Positions 49,623 to 62,800 of a stretch of 64,000 nucleotides of DNA are shown here, piece by piece. Made by a program: the position numbers and the translations under genes. This DNA is from Apus apus. Lineage: Eukaryota; Chordata; Aves; Apodiformes; Apodidae. Position 1 is the stretch's first letter. Every line of letters begins with the position of its first letter. The stretch covers positions 8,335,659 through 8,399,658 of the forward strand of contig NC_067283.1 in the NCBI RefSeq assembly GCF_020740795.1. Direction: 5' to 3'. The notes beneath the pieces are model-generated. The model was not told the DNA's origin and did not search any database. It saw only the letters and a list, made by a program, of their open reading frames with translations.

Positions 49623-50522
49623 CTTGTTGGCTTCAAGATGACCACTCACAGGAGAAAAAAGTACTCACATGAGTCACAAATTCTTCCCCTTAATTATCTT
49701 CTAAATAAGCAGCATAATTAAAATAATGAACATATTTTTTACTCCTTTATGCATTTCATGAGTCACCTGTCAATAATTTCTTTAAATTCTAGTAATTAGA
49801 CTATTTCTGAGAAATATTAATAGCTCAAATTTCTGCATTGTGCGTGTGATCTGCATTATGAACCATAAGAACAGAAAACTTGATTGAAAAACTATGTTAT
49901 TGAACATGAAAAATATCCTCTGTATTAGCCAGAAATAAATTCTGGGTTCTGCTCACAGTCCAGAACACTGAACTGAAACAAACTAGTGGGCTGGTCCCAC
50001 TGCTCAGTCATAGCAAGGTGTAGAACAAAGTGTTCACCTGTATCTAGCCTCAGTACAGATGTATAGGTTATGACATAAAGCTCAACTGCAGGAGCTCAGA
50101 GTGAAAATGGCAGGAATGGAAGCCCAAAGAATACCCTGCCAGGCTGCTCCCAGGCCCATTCCAGGGGCAATCAAAGGCCCATCTGCACAAGAAAGAGGAG
50201 CACAGGGGCACACTGGCAGGTAGGAACCCAAATCAAGTTACCGCCACCTTCTCCAGGCCCCCCCCCACAGCTGAGAGTCCTCAGCTCCAGTTCAATCTGG
50301 ACCACGCAGTGACGTGGCCCCGGAGCAAAGGGGATGGGTGAGTCTCTAAGGGCCAGCTCTGGGTGTGAGAACACCTCTGTATCTATCTCTAGGGGTCACT
50401 TATGGGACATGAGAAGTCCTGTCCAACTGTATGTATGTGACACTCTGTGCCCAACTGGAGCAGATCCAGCTACTGGGCTGACTGTGTCTGACAGCAGCTG
50501 TTGGAGGGATCTACCTTCTACA

Positions 50523-50572
50523 TTAATATATAAATATATATATGTATGTATGTATGTATGTAGTATATATAC
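50523..50572. repeat. Compound (TA)n(TATG)n microsatellite
   Basis: TAATATATAAATATATATATG followed by five TATG/TGTA units and another TATATATAC block. A likely polymorphic marker. Confidence 0.85.
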
Positions 50573-51299
50573 TCTCACTAGTGGACTTCCATACTGTCCA
50601 GCTGAAGAGGGAGCAGGATTAGGCCATTGGTGGTGTCCATGTTGGTGTGAGTGCTCTGAGTGTGTCTGTGATGTGTGTGGTTGGCCATGAATACCTGCAG
50701 CTATGCAATGTGTGTGTGTGCTTCTGTCTGTGTGCTGGCTGGGAATACATGCTCAGCCTTGTGACTGGTTGGACCTGGAAACATGGAGTAGAAGCCACCT
50801 CATCTCTCTCGGGCTGTTGGACCCAGAATGATACATTTTCTTCTAACAGTATTCACTCTCCCCATTCATTTCATCCTCTTTCAGAAGGCTCTGCAGATGT
50901 TCTATGTCACATCACTTGATTTGTGCTCATCGTGTAACACGGGGTGCTCAGTCTTGTGGTGGCAAACCCATCAGTCTGATCACCACACACAGGGATGAGA
51001 CTAGTTCAAAGGAACATGACTCTTGTAGAGGTGCTGAGAACATGGCAGGACTTCAATCTACCTAAGAAATATTCCAGACTGGACTCATACTTAAAGTATA
51101 GTCTTTGCACTGATGCATCCACAGCTATGTAACTGCATGGGAGCAACCACTCACAGAAACCAATTATACCTCAACACGAGTTCATTTCTGGGCTTAGTTA
51201 CTTCAGTGCTGACACTGAACAGAGACTGTGCATATTGCCATAGTCCAAAGTGATCTGACCAACACATTATCTGTACTATAAACACTCCATGCAAAGCAT

Positions 51300-51720
51300 T
51301 TAATATGTCTTAACTATGAGAGTTCTGCACATAGAAGTTGATGACCATGTTTCCAGAGAAGCTGCAAAGCGATGCTTATTTTGCAATAAGCGTTGCTTGC
51401 ACGTGGTGAAAGCCCATTGAGCTGACAAGATTTGTGCAGACTATTAGTCTTTGATTACATAAAAGCCTTATTTGTGTGCACAAACAATTATATGAAAAAT
51501 TAATATGCACCTACAAGATGATATTTAGGCATAATTGCTTGGGTAAAAACAACAGTTTGATTTTCTTCTTGCAGTTAATTAAATTCAGAGCTTAGAGTAA
51601 ATTGTGTATTTGTTGTATTCAAGTGAGCAGAAGGCTTTCCGAGTCCTTTGTTAATAATACATACTCATTTGGTAGCAGCTGGCTCTCTAGATGTTACTTT
51701 TCCAATATAATATAACTTCA
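51300..51720. other. Candidate conserved non-coding element with hairpin
   Basis: A repeat-free stretch about 5.5 kb upstream of the PAXIP1 CpG island. It contains a 17-bp imperfect hairpin (51363-51401), an E-box CACGTG at 51400-51405, and homeobox/POU-like AT cores including TTAATTAA (51575-51582) and TTAATATGCA near 51500. Base composition and motif density resemble vertebrate developmental enhancers. This is pattern-based only; conservation was not tested. Confidence 0.3.
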
Positions 51721-52380
51721 CAGAGTACCCAGTTTTTCACAGAAAGCTGATATTAGTTTCAACATGTCTGAGAAGCTGTTGAGAGGTGACAGAAGGCATG
51801 CCTCCTCCATTGTCACCATACCAATTTCTTAACATCAATAAGAATCTGGTTTAATCATCTGAACCAAAACATGGAAAACAGGTACATAGAGGGCTCTACT
51901 TTGGCTTGAACTGGCTGTACATTTTTCCTCTTTCCTTCAGTGGGACCACTTGCAATGGCCAATATTATTTATAATTAAAAACTTCCTTTTTTTCTGTACT
52001 GCAACACTGAATCCTAAAAGGCTCCCATGGAACTGCCTGTCTCATTTTTTATTCTCTCCCAGTTCCCAAGCTGTGCTGAGAATGCCTGTGTGCCTGAGAA
52101 TGACGATTTGCTTGACAGTTTTCTTTTATAATGTAATAGTTACAAAATGTTTTTAAGTGCCAAGTAACAAGGTGTACCTTTACTTTAACTGTGCAGAAAT
52201 GGACAGGGGATGAGAGCACATCTAATGTGAGGGCATTTTTTATCAGCAGTGAGACACAGTATTAAAGGAGAAGATACACTCCTTTCTATTACCTCTCAAG
52301 TAATGTGTCTGGAATAGCAGCCCACAGGGAAAGGTGTGTGCCACATTGCAAGAATAAAAAAAAAAAACAAACAGCCCTAA

Positions 52381-52509
52381 GATGCCAGGTTGGACAGGAC
52401 TTTGAGCAACCTGGTCTAGTGGGAGGTGTCCCTGTCCATGCAGGGGGGTTGGATCTAGATGATCTTTAAGGTCCCTTCCAACCCAAACCATTCTGTGAGT
52501 CAGTGATTC
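52381..52509 (+). mobile_element. CR1 LINE 3' end fragment
   Basis: About 130 bases of CR1: GATGCCAGGTTGGACAGGAC, CAACCTGGTCTAGTGGGAGG, then AAGGTCCCTTCCAACCCAAA and a short tail. An A/AC-rich stretch (52353-52372) lies directly 5' of it. Confidence 0.9.
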
Positions 52510-55500
52510 CATGCAGTAGGATATGCCTTTATCAGAATATAGCCAGCAGGACAGTACACAGTGTCCTCGCAGGAGTTACACTTGTCTAAAGCCCCTCCAG
52601 CTCCAAGACCTTTTCCACCAAGTGTAACACAGCTTTGCATCATCACAGGGCTTGCTGGGAGGGGTATTTTCATAGTTTTTAGCCAATAAAGGAATTAATT
52701 ATGCAGATTGATGCAAGGCTCTTCAAAACTGCAGTCTCTACACACACAGCTGAAAGGAGCTGCCAGCATGGATGGGGCATCACAGGAGGAACCCCTGATT
52801 AATCCCTCAGCTTTAACACTTCCAGTAATAACATCTACAGAACCTTATTCTTGTGTTGTAAAAATTCCTTATGGTTAGACAGTCTTCCCTAAAATCTGAT
52901 GTAAATCTTCTGTTATGTAAATGAGGCAAATTCTTCCTATCTATCTTTTCCTCAGACTACCAATAACCCTCTCTAAATAAATTTTCTAAATACATATATA
53001 TGTACCTATATATTTTATATATATATATATACATAAACATTGTAATACTTTCTTAATGAGCTCTGGACCTTATCGTAATGCACCAGGAAAGAAGAATGCA
53101 AATCCTCCCAGTGCTCTGGGCAAGAACAAATAATTTGCCACAAATCAAAATGTGTTACTATAATTTATAGACTCCATTCTTTGCATCTCAGGAGAAGTCT
53201 TTGCTTCTGTTCCTACTGTTTTCTAAGTTTGAGAAAAAATGTTTGTAAAACGTGGCAGGTAATTTTCCCTATAGCCCTTCTTTGTAGTTTGTCAAGATTT
53301 CCTTCACTTACAGGCTTTCCTTTTGGGTAAATTAGTATCAGCCAAACATTAGAGAATGGAATTTTCCTTTAAGCCTGGGATTTCATTCATTCATTGAAAA
53401 AAGGTAATGAAACCTGGAGTTACTAAAATGAGTTTTTCTAGGAAGGAACAAACTTGGCATTACTTGTGCCAAATCTTTCTTATGTGATTCAAAGGACACT
53501 AACACTGGTATTTATTTTTACATTATTCATGCATAAATGCAGCAAAAGGCAACTGAAATTGGTGGAATTCCAGAGTATGTTACATAACAGTCAGAGGACT
53601 GAGTCTGGGTACTTCTCTGAGATTATCTCCGTTATTCATTTATGGCTTTGTGCTTATGAGTAGAGTAAAAATCCTAAAGCTGTACTGAGAAAACCTTTGC
53701 ATCACATCTGTCTGTTGTCCAGAAAGTTGATGTTTCTCTTACTCACCCAGAAAGAGGAGTCAACAGAAGACACTTGCCTGAGGATGTAGCATCACATTTG
53801 AGACTTATCTGACCACAGTGGAGCCAATGGGGAGCCAAACTCCCTGAAAACTATTCACCTGGTCTAGTTCCTTGAGCCTGGATTCATGCCAGGCCTGAAG
53901 CAGGATGAACGAGAGGTCCATGCTGCTGAGACAGGAGAAATTGTCTGATGCTGACTTAGGCCTCCTCCAATCTGCAATCTCATTTAAGTTGACTTAAACC
54001 ACCACAAAACCTCCCCTGGTTCTGGTCACTCATTTCTGCCTCTGCCCTTATTTCAGTACTATGGTCATACAAAAGTGTCAGTGCCTCGGGGGTGACCCAT
54101 GCTGATCTAGCTGAGAATATCCTATTAAAAATGGTTGGGTTTTTTTCCATAGGTCATTTTCCTGACTCAGTTAACCTCCTGGTGCTGGCTCAGTGCGGGC
54201 AGTGATGGAGATGGAGGGCAGCAGCTACACGAGCCCATCTGGCCGCCTGTGCCACAAGAGAAATTCCTGTGTTGTAGTCACGGGGTCTTAGTGCTAAAAC
54301 CAGTGAAAAATACTTCTGCCAGGAAACTCTCTGACTGATGTAAATTAACAGCAACCCCATCGTCTTCGGAGCACTTCCTCCAACATACTGAGTGTAAGGC
54401 CAGAAGGTCACTTAGATTAACCTTCCACATGGAGCACTGGGAGCAGAGTTGATCATTGTTTTTCTCTAAAAGCAGCCCCAGTCTGGGAGCACATTTCTGC
54501 TTTATGACCTTCCCAAATGCTGAAGCTTAAAGCAGATTTTCAGGGTAGCTGAAAGGCGTGTGCCTGCACGTCCTTAAACACAGGCACAGAGCTATACATG
54601 CTTATCTGCCAGTGGTACGGTACAAACAGAGAAGCTGATTGCATTTGTCACACATTTGTGGTTGCAGCTTTAGGAGGCTCCCTGTACTTACACGTGGATG
54701 TTACTGTACTATGCAGACATAGTAGTTGCTGTTGCTGGGTTGCTCTACTGCTTTCTTCTCCTGTGGAAGGAACCTGATACATGTTTTTCACATATTTTCA
54801 AGTTAAATTAACAACTTAGATCAACATTCTTGAAAATCACATTCTAAGAGCATTCTGGTAACAGCCTTGAGGCCAGAAGTAACCAGCAGATCTTCTGGTT
54901 AACCTTTCTTATAATTTGCCCTTAAATTTCATCCGAAAGACTCTCGCTAGAACATCTGTACCTTGAGTGACTGGTTAGTGAAAGTGGAACTTCCTGGAAT
55001 ATATTGAATCTTGATCTGAAGACATCAAGAGATGAAGAATCCACTGCTGCTCTTAGTTGATCAATAACATGACCTCGGAGCCAGCTTAATTAATTATAGA
55101 TTGCTATCTAGAACTCTCTGCCTCTTTAGTATGCCAAGCAGAAAACATAATGAAGTAACACATTTGTTACTGAAGTCCCTAATTATCTGCCACTTTTCAA
55201 TGCAAAAAAAAATTTGAATTATTGATTGAGCATCTAGAGTAAGTCTGTTTTAATGATTTCAATTACTTAGTACTAACCAGGAGTTGGGATTCAAGGCAAT
55301 AGGTCTCACTGTCAAGACTTCTCTCATTAGAGCTAATCTCAGGATGAATGCAGCCATACTGCTTATACTCTTGGGTCAGACCTGCCTCTCGCTCTCTTGG
55401 TTTTGCTTCCAGGAGGCTTCCAGGGAAATAAAGGCTCTGTAAGTCCCTAAATCTTCTGGTTACTTGAAAAATAGGCTCTCTGATAAGCTTAAACTCCCTC

Positions 55501-55600
55501 AGTAGGAAAAAAAAAGTTCTCTGAACCAAAAAAGCCTACAATAGATTTATGTCTCAAGGTCCAATTCCTCCATGAACGTAAGGCCAAATAAGGTTTAAGT
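52510..55600. other. Intergenic sequence, nothing else recognised
   Basis: Holds the (TA)n tract at 52990-53037. Short open frames only. Confidence 0.55.
52990..53037. repeat. (TA)n microsatellite
   Basis: Alternating TA with a few C and G interruptions, ending in a run of about nine TA units. Confidence 0.8.
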
Positions 55601-56500
55601 TCATAGAATCATATAGAATCATGGAATATCAGGTTGGAAGGGACCTCAAGGATCATCTGGCCTGACATTTCCAGGTAGGAACATGGTTTAGATGTGATGG
55701 CCCAGCACCTTGTCAAACTGAGGCTTAAAGTGTCCCATGTTGGGGAATCCACCACTTCCCTGGGGAGCTTTTTCCAATGTCTGACTATTCTCACAGTGAA
55801 CAATTTTCTTCTGATGTCCAATCAGGATGTCTCCAGGAGTAACTTGCATCCATTACCCCTCATCTTTTCCATATGACTCCTTGTAAAAAGGGAGTCTCCA
55901 TCTTCTTGCTAGCCACCCTTTAAGTACTGGAACAGGTCTCCCCTTAGCCTTCTTTTCTCCAGGCTAGACAAACCCAGTTCTCTCAGCTTTTTCTTGTACT
56001 GCAGGCTTCCTTTGACCTTCTTTGTGGCCCTTCTGTGGACCCTCTCCAGCCTGTGCACACCTTTTTTGTATATGAGGGACCAGAACTGAATACAATATTC
56101 CAGGTGTGGCCTGACAAGTGCTGAGTAGAGCAAAATTATGACTTCTTTATCTCTGCTGGTGATGCCCTTGTTGATGCAGCCCAGCATCTTGTTGGCCTTC
56201 CTTGCTGCTGCAGTGCACTGTTCACTCATGCTGAGCCTGTTATCTACCAAGACCCCCAGGTCCCTTTCTACAGAGCTACTCTCCAGCCAGGTAGATCCCA
56301 GTCTGTGCTGCACTCCTGGGTTATGTGTTCCCAGGTACAAGACTGTACAATTCTGCACACAGAACAAGACAAGATTCTTGTTAGCCCACTTTTACAGCTT
56401 GTCCAGGTCTTCCTGCAGGGTGGTTCTCCCTTCTGGAGTGTCTACTTCCCTACTCAACTTGGTGTCATCTGCAAACTTCATCAGTTCACAAAAGTTTACA
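55601..56500 (-). mobile_element. CR1 LINE, about 900 bp, longest copy, keeps ORF2 C-terminal frame
   Basis: The low-coordinate end carries the tail TCATAGAATCATATAGAATC. The minus strand at 55909-56367 is an uninterrupted 152-codon frame covering the end of CR1 ORF2 (VLYLGTHNPGVQHRLG, WLESSSVERDLGVLVDNRLS, LYSALVRPHLEYCIQFWS). Just before it, another frame reads FADDTKLSREVDTPEG, part of the reverse transcriptase palm region, so at least one stop or frameshift lies between. It is 5'-truncated near 56500, lacks most of the reverse transcriptase and all of the endonuclease, and so is inactive. Confidence 0.93.
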
Positions 56501-58345
56501 GTGTGGCTCCTTCAGTGTCTATAACAAGGTCTTTCACCCCTACCGTATCCCTGACGCCCCTACAGACCACTCAGATATGTTTGAAACTGCCCAGGAATTG
56601 GGTAAAAGGCACAACTGCCATGCCACATGCAAGAGAATGCGATCATGTTGAACCTCTCCAAGGCATCAAGCTACAAAGAAGCTGTTTCTTTTGATTTCAG
56701 CATACTACAGCCTGACCTTATTAGCTCTCCTGTGTGCTTAAACGACACTCCTTAAAGGACTGTCCTCCTTCTCCATCACTGAGGCTTCTGCCATATTCAT
56801 GTCAACCGTGGTCATTTTTAATCCACGGCACTGTGGTAGGCACCCACAGATAAAAAGGTTCAACATTCAGAGAAGCCACCGAAAACTTCTTGGGGCTTAT
56901 TTAGAACTTGCTGCATTCCCCATATAAATTAGAGCAGCTTCAGGGTCCCAGGACTTGCCAGGTCTGAATTCTAAGTGCTGCAAATGGAAGAGATCATGGC
57001 ATGAGGCAGCAAGCACCAAAGCTGTAATGATCTTCCTCCAGGGTGTCAATTACATTTGCTGTTTGCCTTACGGCACATGTAGGTGATTACAGTGTGAAGG
57101 CCAGGATACATTTGTTTAATGTATCTTTGAACTCTATTACATTTTCCACTCATCTTGCTAAAGCCTTATCTTCAATTACACTCCTTTCCATGTGCCTTAA
57201 GCTGTTATTTGTTACAAGACCAACCTGACCCTCTTGTATCCAAAATGTCACTGAATTAAATCAAATTTTTATACTTTTCAACTTGAACAGTTATCTCCTG
57301 ATGCACATAACAAACAGATAATGAGATCTGCATTTTATTAGACACAGCAGCACTTACTGATGTTTAACTATTAGGCAGAACCATTTTGCTGCTTCCAGTC
57401 ACAATTACATTATTTTTCCCTGGGGCTGGTTGGCCATCAATTGATTTAACTCATTCTAAACATGCAGTGTAGTATTTTCCTTAGTGTTGCTTGCACTCAG
57501 AGAATTGGATACATACATTTATATCCTTTTTTTCCTAAAAGAAAAGGGATTTTTCCACACTTACTTTTCTCTACAGCCTAAGCTTTTTGCCTCCTTTTGT
57601 TACAATTTTTCTGAGCTTTGTCTCTGAGTCAGGGATGCTCCAAAATCACACTCTTAGATTTAAGCATATCCTCAAACCCTGCTCACTTTGATAGGACTAA
57701 AGCACATACTTGAAACTAAACACAGTCATGAATGAGGACACATTCCTGAAGTAAGTCCATATCAAAAATGCCCCACTGGGCACATTCCAGTGGCTAACAT
57801 TTACACCAGCTACTGGTAGTGTTCTACACACTTTATGCTTTCTATGTACTTGCTTATAACTCATTATTCATACAGTGCTCATAATGACTAAATGATAAAA
57901 GCACCAAACTGGGATCTAATCAATGCAAATATTTAGGTCCATGACAGGACACACGGAGATCTGCCACCCCCCTCCAGAAGAGCCTGGTGGCCACGTGGCT
58001 CTCCTACACGCCGGGAGTCAACTCACACATTCATAAATAAACCAGATGGTAAACATCAAAAGGTTACATACCCTCACTAGTTCTGTGTGCATACTCATGC
58101 TCTGGCTCAGGGCAAGGGAAGGAAGAGAGGTGAATCTAATTCTCTTTACATTAAGCCAACAAGAATAGAAGCATATATGTCATCATTTACTGCATCTCAA
58201 TTTGTGGAGGGTTTTTCTCAGAATATGCTAACTTGATTGCTTACTGAACATACCTTGGAGACTGTTTCATATTGCTTGTGTGTAGCAGAAGCTCACCCAC
58301 GTCTCTCTTGACTCTAAAAGATAAAGGATATAAACGCTACTATAG

Positions 58346-58380
58346 GATTATTGTTATTATTGTTATTATTGTTATTATTT
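58346..58380. repeat. (TTATTG)n / (TTA)n microsatellite
   Basis: Regular ATTATTGTT units of 9 bp repeat three to four times. This can be read as TTA trinucleotides with every third one changed to TTG. Confidence 0.85.
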
Positions 58381-59123
58381 AGATGAAGAAAATAAAGCTT
58401 GATTCAGATAAGAATGTGTTTTTGGGATTTACTAAGCAGTCCAGAGGATTTATGAGCTATGTTCTAGATACGTCAGTTTTATTAAAAAAATATTACTACA
58501 TTTAAAAATAATAATCCTTCCTGAAATGAATGGAAGAGGGGCACCCAGAGCCATAGATTGCTTAAGAAAATCTATTTCCTCACCTATTTCACCGATGCTC
58601 ACAGAAAGCAGCTGCCATAATTTTTTATTATAAATGCTAGGCAGATTGTTGGCTAACTCTGCTTACACAACCCAAGCCTTTGTAAAAAGGCTTTACACCT
58701 GTGTAAAAAGTCCAGCTGGGTATTTATCAGTAACTGTTTCCAAGATGCCCCCTAAAGAATCCCCTGTGGTTCTCCACGACCCATGGTGCTCTTCTGTACC
58801 ACTTGTCATTAATCTCAGGCTGTAATGTGGTGTTTAATAGGGCATGCCATCCTGGGCAGGAAGGATTAGCTGGGGCAAGGACATTGGGATTTATGGTTCC
58901 TTACAGTCAGAGCTGCTATAAAAACATAAAAGCTTTAAGAAAACCTCCTTGAAACAGAGAATGTGCAGTGTGGCAGAAGCTGTTTGTGTCTCTTCCTCAC
59001 AACATTATCAAGCCCTGGACTCCAACTTTCCAGCCTCCCATCGAGGTGTGGCTGTGCTGCAGAAGGGTGAAGGATGAAGCAGCTGGACTGGCTGTGGTGT
59101 GACCACAACAGGAGGGATGGGAA

Positions 59124-59141
59124 GTGTGTGTGTGTGTGTGG
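59124..59141. repeat. (GT)9 microsatellite
   Basis: Nine consecutive GT units on the plus strand. Confidence 0.9.
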
Positions 59142-59153
59142 GCAGCTCTGCAA

Positions 59154-59203
59154 GACTGAAAATAGTGCCAGCAGTCAAACTGAGACTAGTGCCAGCAGTC
59201 AAA
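59154..59203. repeat. Two tandem copies of a ~25-bp unit
   Basis: GACTGAAAATAGTGCCAGCA-GTCAA is followed directly by ACTGAGACTAGTGCCAGCAG-TCAA. The shared core TAGTGCCAGCAGTCAA occurs twice, 24 bases apart. It sits just after the (GT)9 run. Confidence 0.85.
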
Positions 59204-59631
59204 GCTAAGGGACAGGAGATATTGTATGTGTGAGTGTTGGATGAAAGGCTTTAAAACATCAAAGTGTTAAGTGTTTTGGTTTGGTTTTTTTTTTCGCCCT
59301 CATTTTTCTATTCAGGTATTGGTTGCATTTCTATTCAGTAATGAAATTGCATTTATAACCCTCCTGCTAAGTCAGTTGCTAGTGGTGATGGTTTAAAATT
59401 TGACCAGGAGGAAGGACATTGACAGCCTGCCCAGAAAAATCTGAAGATGTACCAGATCAGATGAGGAGTCCTTTTGAAAAATACAGCAAGATTTTTTTGT
59501 TTCCAAAATCAGATTCAGCTTTTAAAATAATACATGAGCCATCTTCTGTGTGGATAGATAGATAATACCTTCTGTAATGAAGACACATCATGAACTATGC
59601 TCGTATGATACCCTGAAAGAATGCAGTAGTA

Positions 59632-59881
59632 TCATAGAAACACAGAGTGGTTTGGGTTGGAAGGGACCTTAGGATGATTATCTAGTTCCAGCCCCCCTGC
59701 CATGGCCAGGGACACCTCCCACGAGACCAGGTTTCTTCAAGCCCCATCTAACCTGGCCTTAAACACTTCCAGGGAGGGGGCATCCACAGCTTCTCTGGAC
59801 AACCTGTGCCCCGGTCTCACCACCCTCACAGTGAAGAATTTTTTCCCAATGTCTAACCTAAATCTACTCTCTTTCAGTTGG
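59632..59881 (-). mobile_element. CR1 LINE 3' fragment
   Basis: Begins TCATAGAAACACAGAGTGGT, then TTGGGTTGGAAGGGACCTTA, CACCTCCCACGAGACCAGGT and GGCATCCACAGCTTCTCTGG, and stops near CTACTCTCTTTCAGTTGGAA. Only the 3' UTR is present. Confidence 0.92.
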
Positions 59882-62800
59882 AAGATTTTGACTAAATTTA
59901 TGCTGAAATTCTGACAGGGAAGTAATCTTTTTGGTTTCTTTAGCAGCTGAGTTCAAAGCCCCTGTGATATATTCAAACTCTGAAAGCAGAAAGTAACCAC
60001 AAAAGAGGTAGAAAAAGGAACTACAGAAAATGAACTTACAGAAACCACCAGCTTAACAAGCCAACCTGATCACTTGCCTTTCAGGTCACATACTAGAATC
60101 TCTACAGGGACAAGAATTACATAACAGATTGCATCTATCTGGAAGAACCTGAAGAGAGGTGGAAGGGATGGCTCAAAAAAGAAAGGAGAAACTCACTTGT
60201 GGCAGATGCCAGCAGCTCCCTCTGAGCCTGGTGGCTTTACTGCAGGACAAGGCAAGGGTGGGCACACAGCTGTACCCCAAGGTAACTCAGAAACCTGGCC
60301 TCAGCTGCTCTTGCTGGATCCATTTCTCCCACCACCAGCCCTTGCATGAGCCTATTCCCAGGGTCACACATCATGTCCCCAGGGTGGGAGCTGAATATGA
60401 ATTGCTGGTGAGCTGCTGCAGGTCACAGACCTTAGGTCGCCACCTCTGAGTTACATTCTACCAACCTTGACTTTCAGACCAGCTGACAGAAAAAACACCA
60501 ACCCTGATATTTTATAATAAAATGCATTGCTAGACAAATTAAGAAAGGTCTGGCAACATTTTGCTGTCAAAATAGTGAATACTGGTTGTCAAAAATAATG
60601 ATGCTACGAATAAAAATCCTTGTGAAAAACAGAGAGACATTTAGACACATTTATACAACCACTTTCATCCCATGGGTTCAAAGAATTTTACAGCAGTAGC
60701 AAAAAGACACTGCTTGATCAGGTGCCTGCTGCGGCAGAATGGACCAAAATAAAGTATTTGTGACATGATACTGGCAAATTCTATCAGAAAAATGATGTTT
60801 GGGGTCCTTTAAAAACTGCTGTGTCTGTTCAAATAGCAGGAAAAGTTTGCTGTCTTGCCTGTGATGAAGAGGCAAGCTTTTTGCTGGCCTACGGGAGATC
60901 TCTGCAAACACTCTTCTTGCACAGGCAAGGAAGCAGTCTCCTTTCAGTTGCAGAAAGAAAACCTGTGGTCATATCCTACCAGTTGACTTTTTGTAACTTG
61001 TAAATAATTCCTTTCATTTGTATGAGCCTCTCACTCGCTTAAATAGCAACATGGATATGAAATAGAAATAAGTAAATTTCCACAGCTTTCCCATTTTCTC
61101 TAATGATCTGTCATGTTGCATGGCTTGAAAATACTAGGAATTTATCTTACTTAAATGAACAGCAGTTGTGCTGATCTGCGTGACCTGAGCAGGCGGGGGC
61201 AGGGAAGCATACAGGTACACAGAATAATCAGAGGGAGGAAAATATTCCACAGCTTGAAGGAAACAGCATGTGAATATGAATCTGAGGCTCTCATCACTGA
61301 TACCCAAGCTGAGAAACCAGCACAACTATGCCAATGCTTCCTTTGGCAGGTAGAGATGTGGCTCCAGCTGTGGTCGTTCAGCAATCTCCAGGGAAGAAGG
61401 CAGCAACCAATGGCATCTAAAGAAATTAGGCTATTGAGGTGGAAGAAAAGAATCTCCCACTGAAGACATCATTTGATGTCAGACATTGATGGTTTCATTT
61501 TTGCACATCCTGCCAATTTGTTACAATTAGAAAACCAGACTTGAATGCTAAAGTTAATGGTGGCTTGGGGATAAGGTACTCCAACCGAGGAAGACGTGGG
61601 CATGGGAACACACTGCCAGGGAGCCAAAGGGAGCACAGCTGGCATGGAAGGAGGTAAAAGAATAAAACTTGAAGAACTGCTGGCCTAGGAAACTGTTTAG
61701 AGTGATTTCTCTCCTTATTACCATAAATGGATCTTAAAATGTTTTGCCTCTGGAATTCTGAAAGAACATTTCCAGACTACAGATGGATTTCTGTAAATGA
61801 AGGTTCAAAAATCTAGCACCTGCAAGGAAGCAGAAAAGTAACCTGGAAAACAACACACAACAGAAAACCCCATGTTCAGCTTGACACTATCACAGCCTTC
61901 CCTATAGCTTCACACCTATGCAAATTATCTGCCAAAATGCATAAAGCTCAAGATAAACAAATCTCTTCCACAACTTGGCATACAGAAAAAGGGTCTGAAC
62001 TGAAATGATAGTGGAGTTTTAGAGACCCATCCATTTGCTGTCATCGTGCCATCTGTCTCCCTGGCAGAGTCCTGATAGTTTGCATTGGCAGCTTTGATTG
62101 CCAAAGCTCATGAATTAAGTTAGAGTTACCTAGCCTTCCCACACACAGTTTCTTATTAGTTTCTCTAGGCCTGCTATTCTAGATGATTGACAGAACTGCA
62201 GGATACTGTGTACTTGCAGAAGCATAATATATTTTGATATTTTTACACTTTTTTCTTAAACCAGAAAGATGGATTGTTTTCTATTGTGATTTGAAAGCAA
62301 TCTGCAGAGACCAAGTCCATCAGAGCCCAGAGAAAGGTTTACTTCTCAGGGGCCGACCACAGGTAAAGAAGATCACAGGTGCCTGTATATATATGTGTTA
62401 AGTATTTGCTGTCACCACAGTAATAAATGGAAGCTGTGGATGCCTTATGAGGGCAGTGCCCCCTGAGGCTGGCTCCAAGTTATTGTGTTACTGTCATAAC
62501 TACTCACTGCAAAGCACCTTTGACTGAAAGCCAATATGACTCCTAGCAGAACTCTGCTGGCTCCCCTGAAATTACACATTGATTAATTGATTAATGTTCT
62601 CCCTTAAGGTATCAAATAAGTGATAAAATTATTAACATTTCATTTATTTACACAGAGCATGACTTTAACTGTGGCAGTTAATAATTTGGGAGTTTCCTGT
62701 AAGACTTGATGAAGTTGTGTCACATCTGGTCCTTCGCCCGTGAACATGGTTTTCACTATGCAAGAACAAAGGGTTTAATTCCAGCAGGAGTTAATTAATG

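Larger units (their letters stand above)
49623..52380. other. Intergenic sequence with microsatellite and candidate CNE
   Basis: Contains the 50523-50572 microsatellite, a TG-rich stretch near 50650-50735 and the candidate element at 51300-51720. No gene-like reading frame was recognised. Confidence 0.55.
56501..59631. other. Intergenic sequence with small tandem repeats
   Basis: Holds the microsatellites at 58346 and 59124 and the 25-bp duplication at 59154. No gene-like frame was recognised. Confidence 0.55.
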
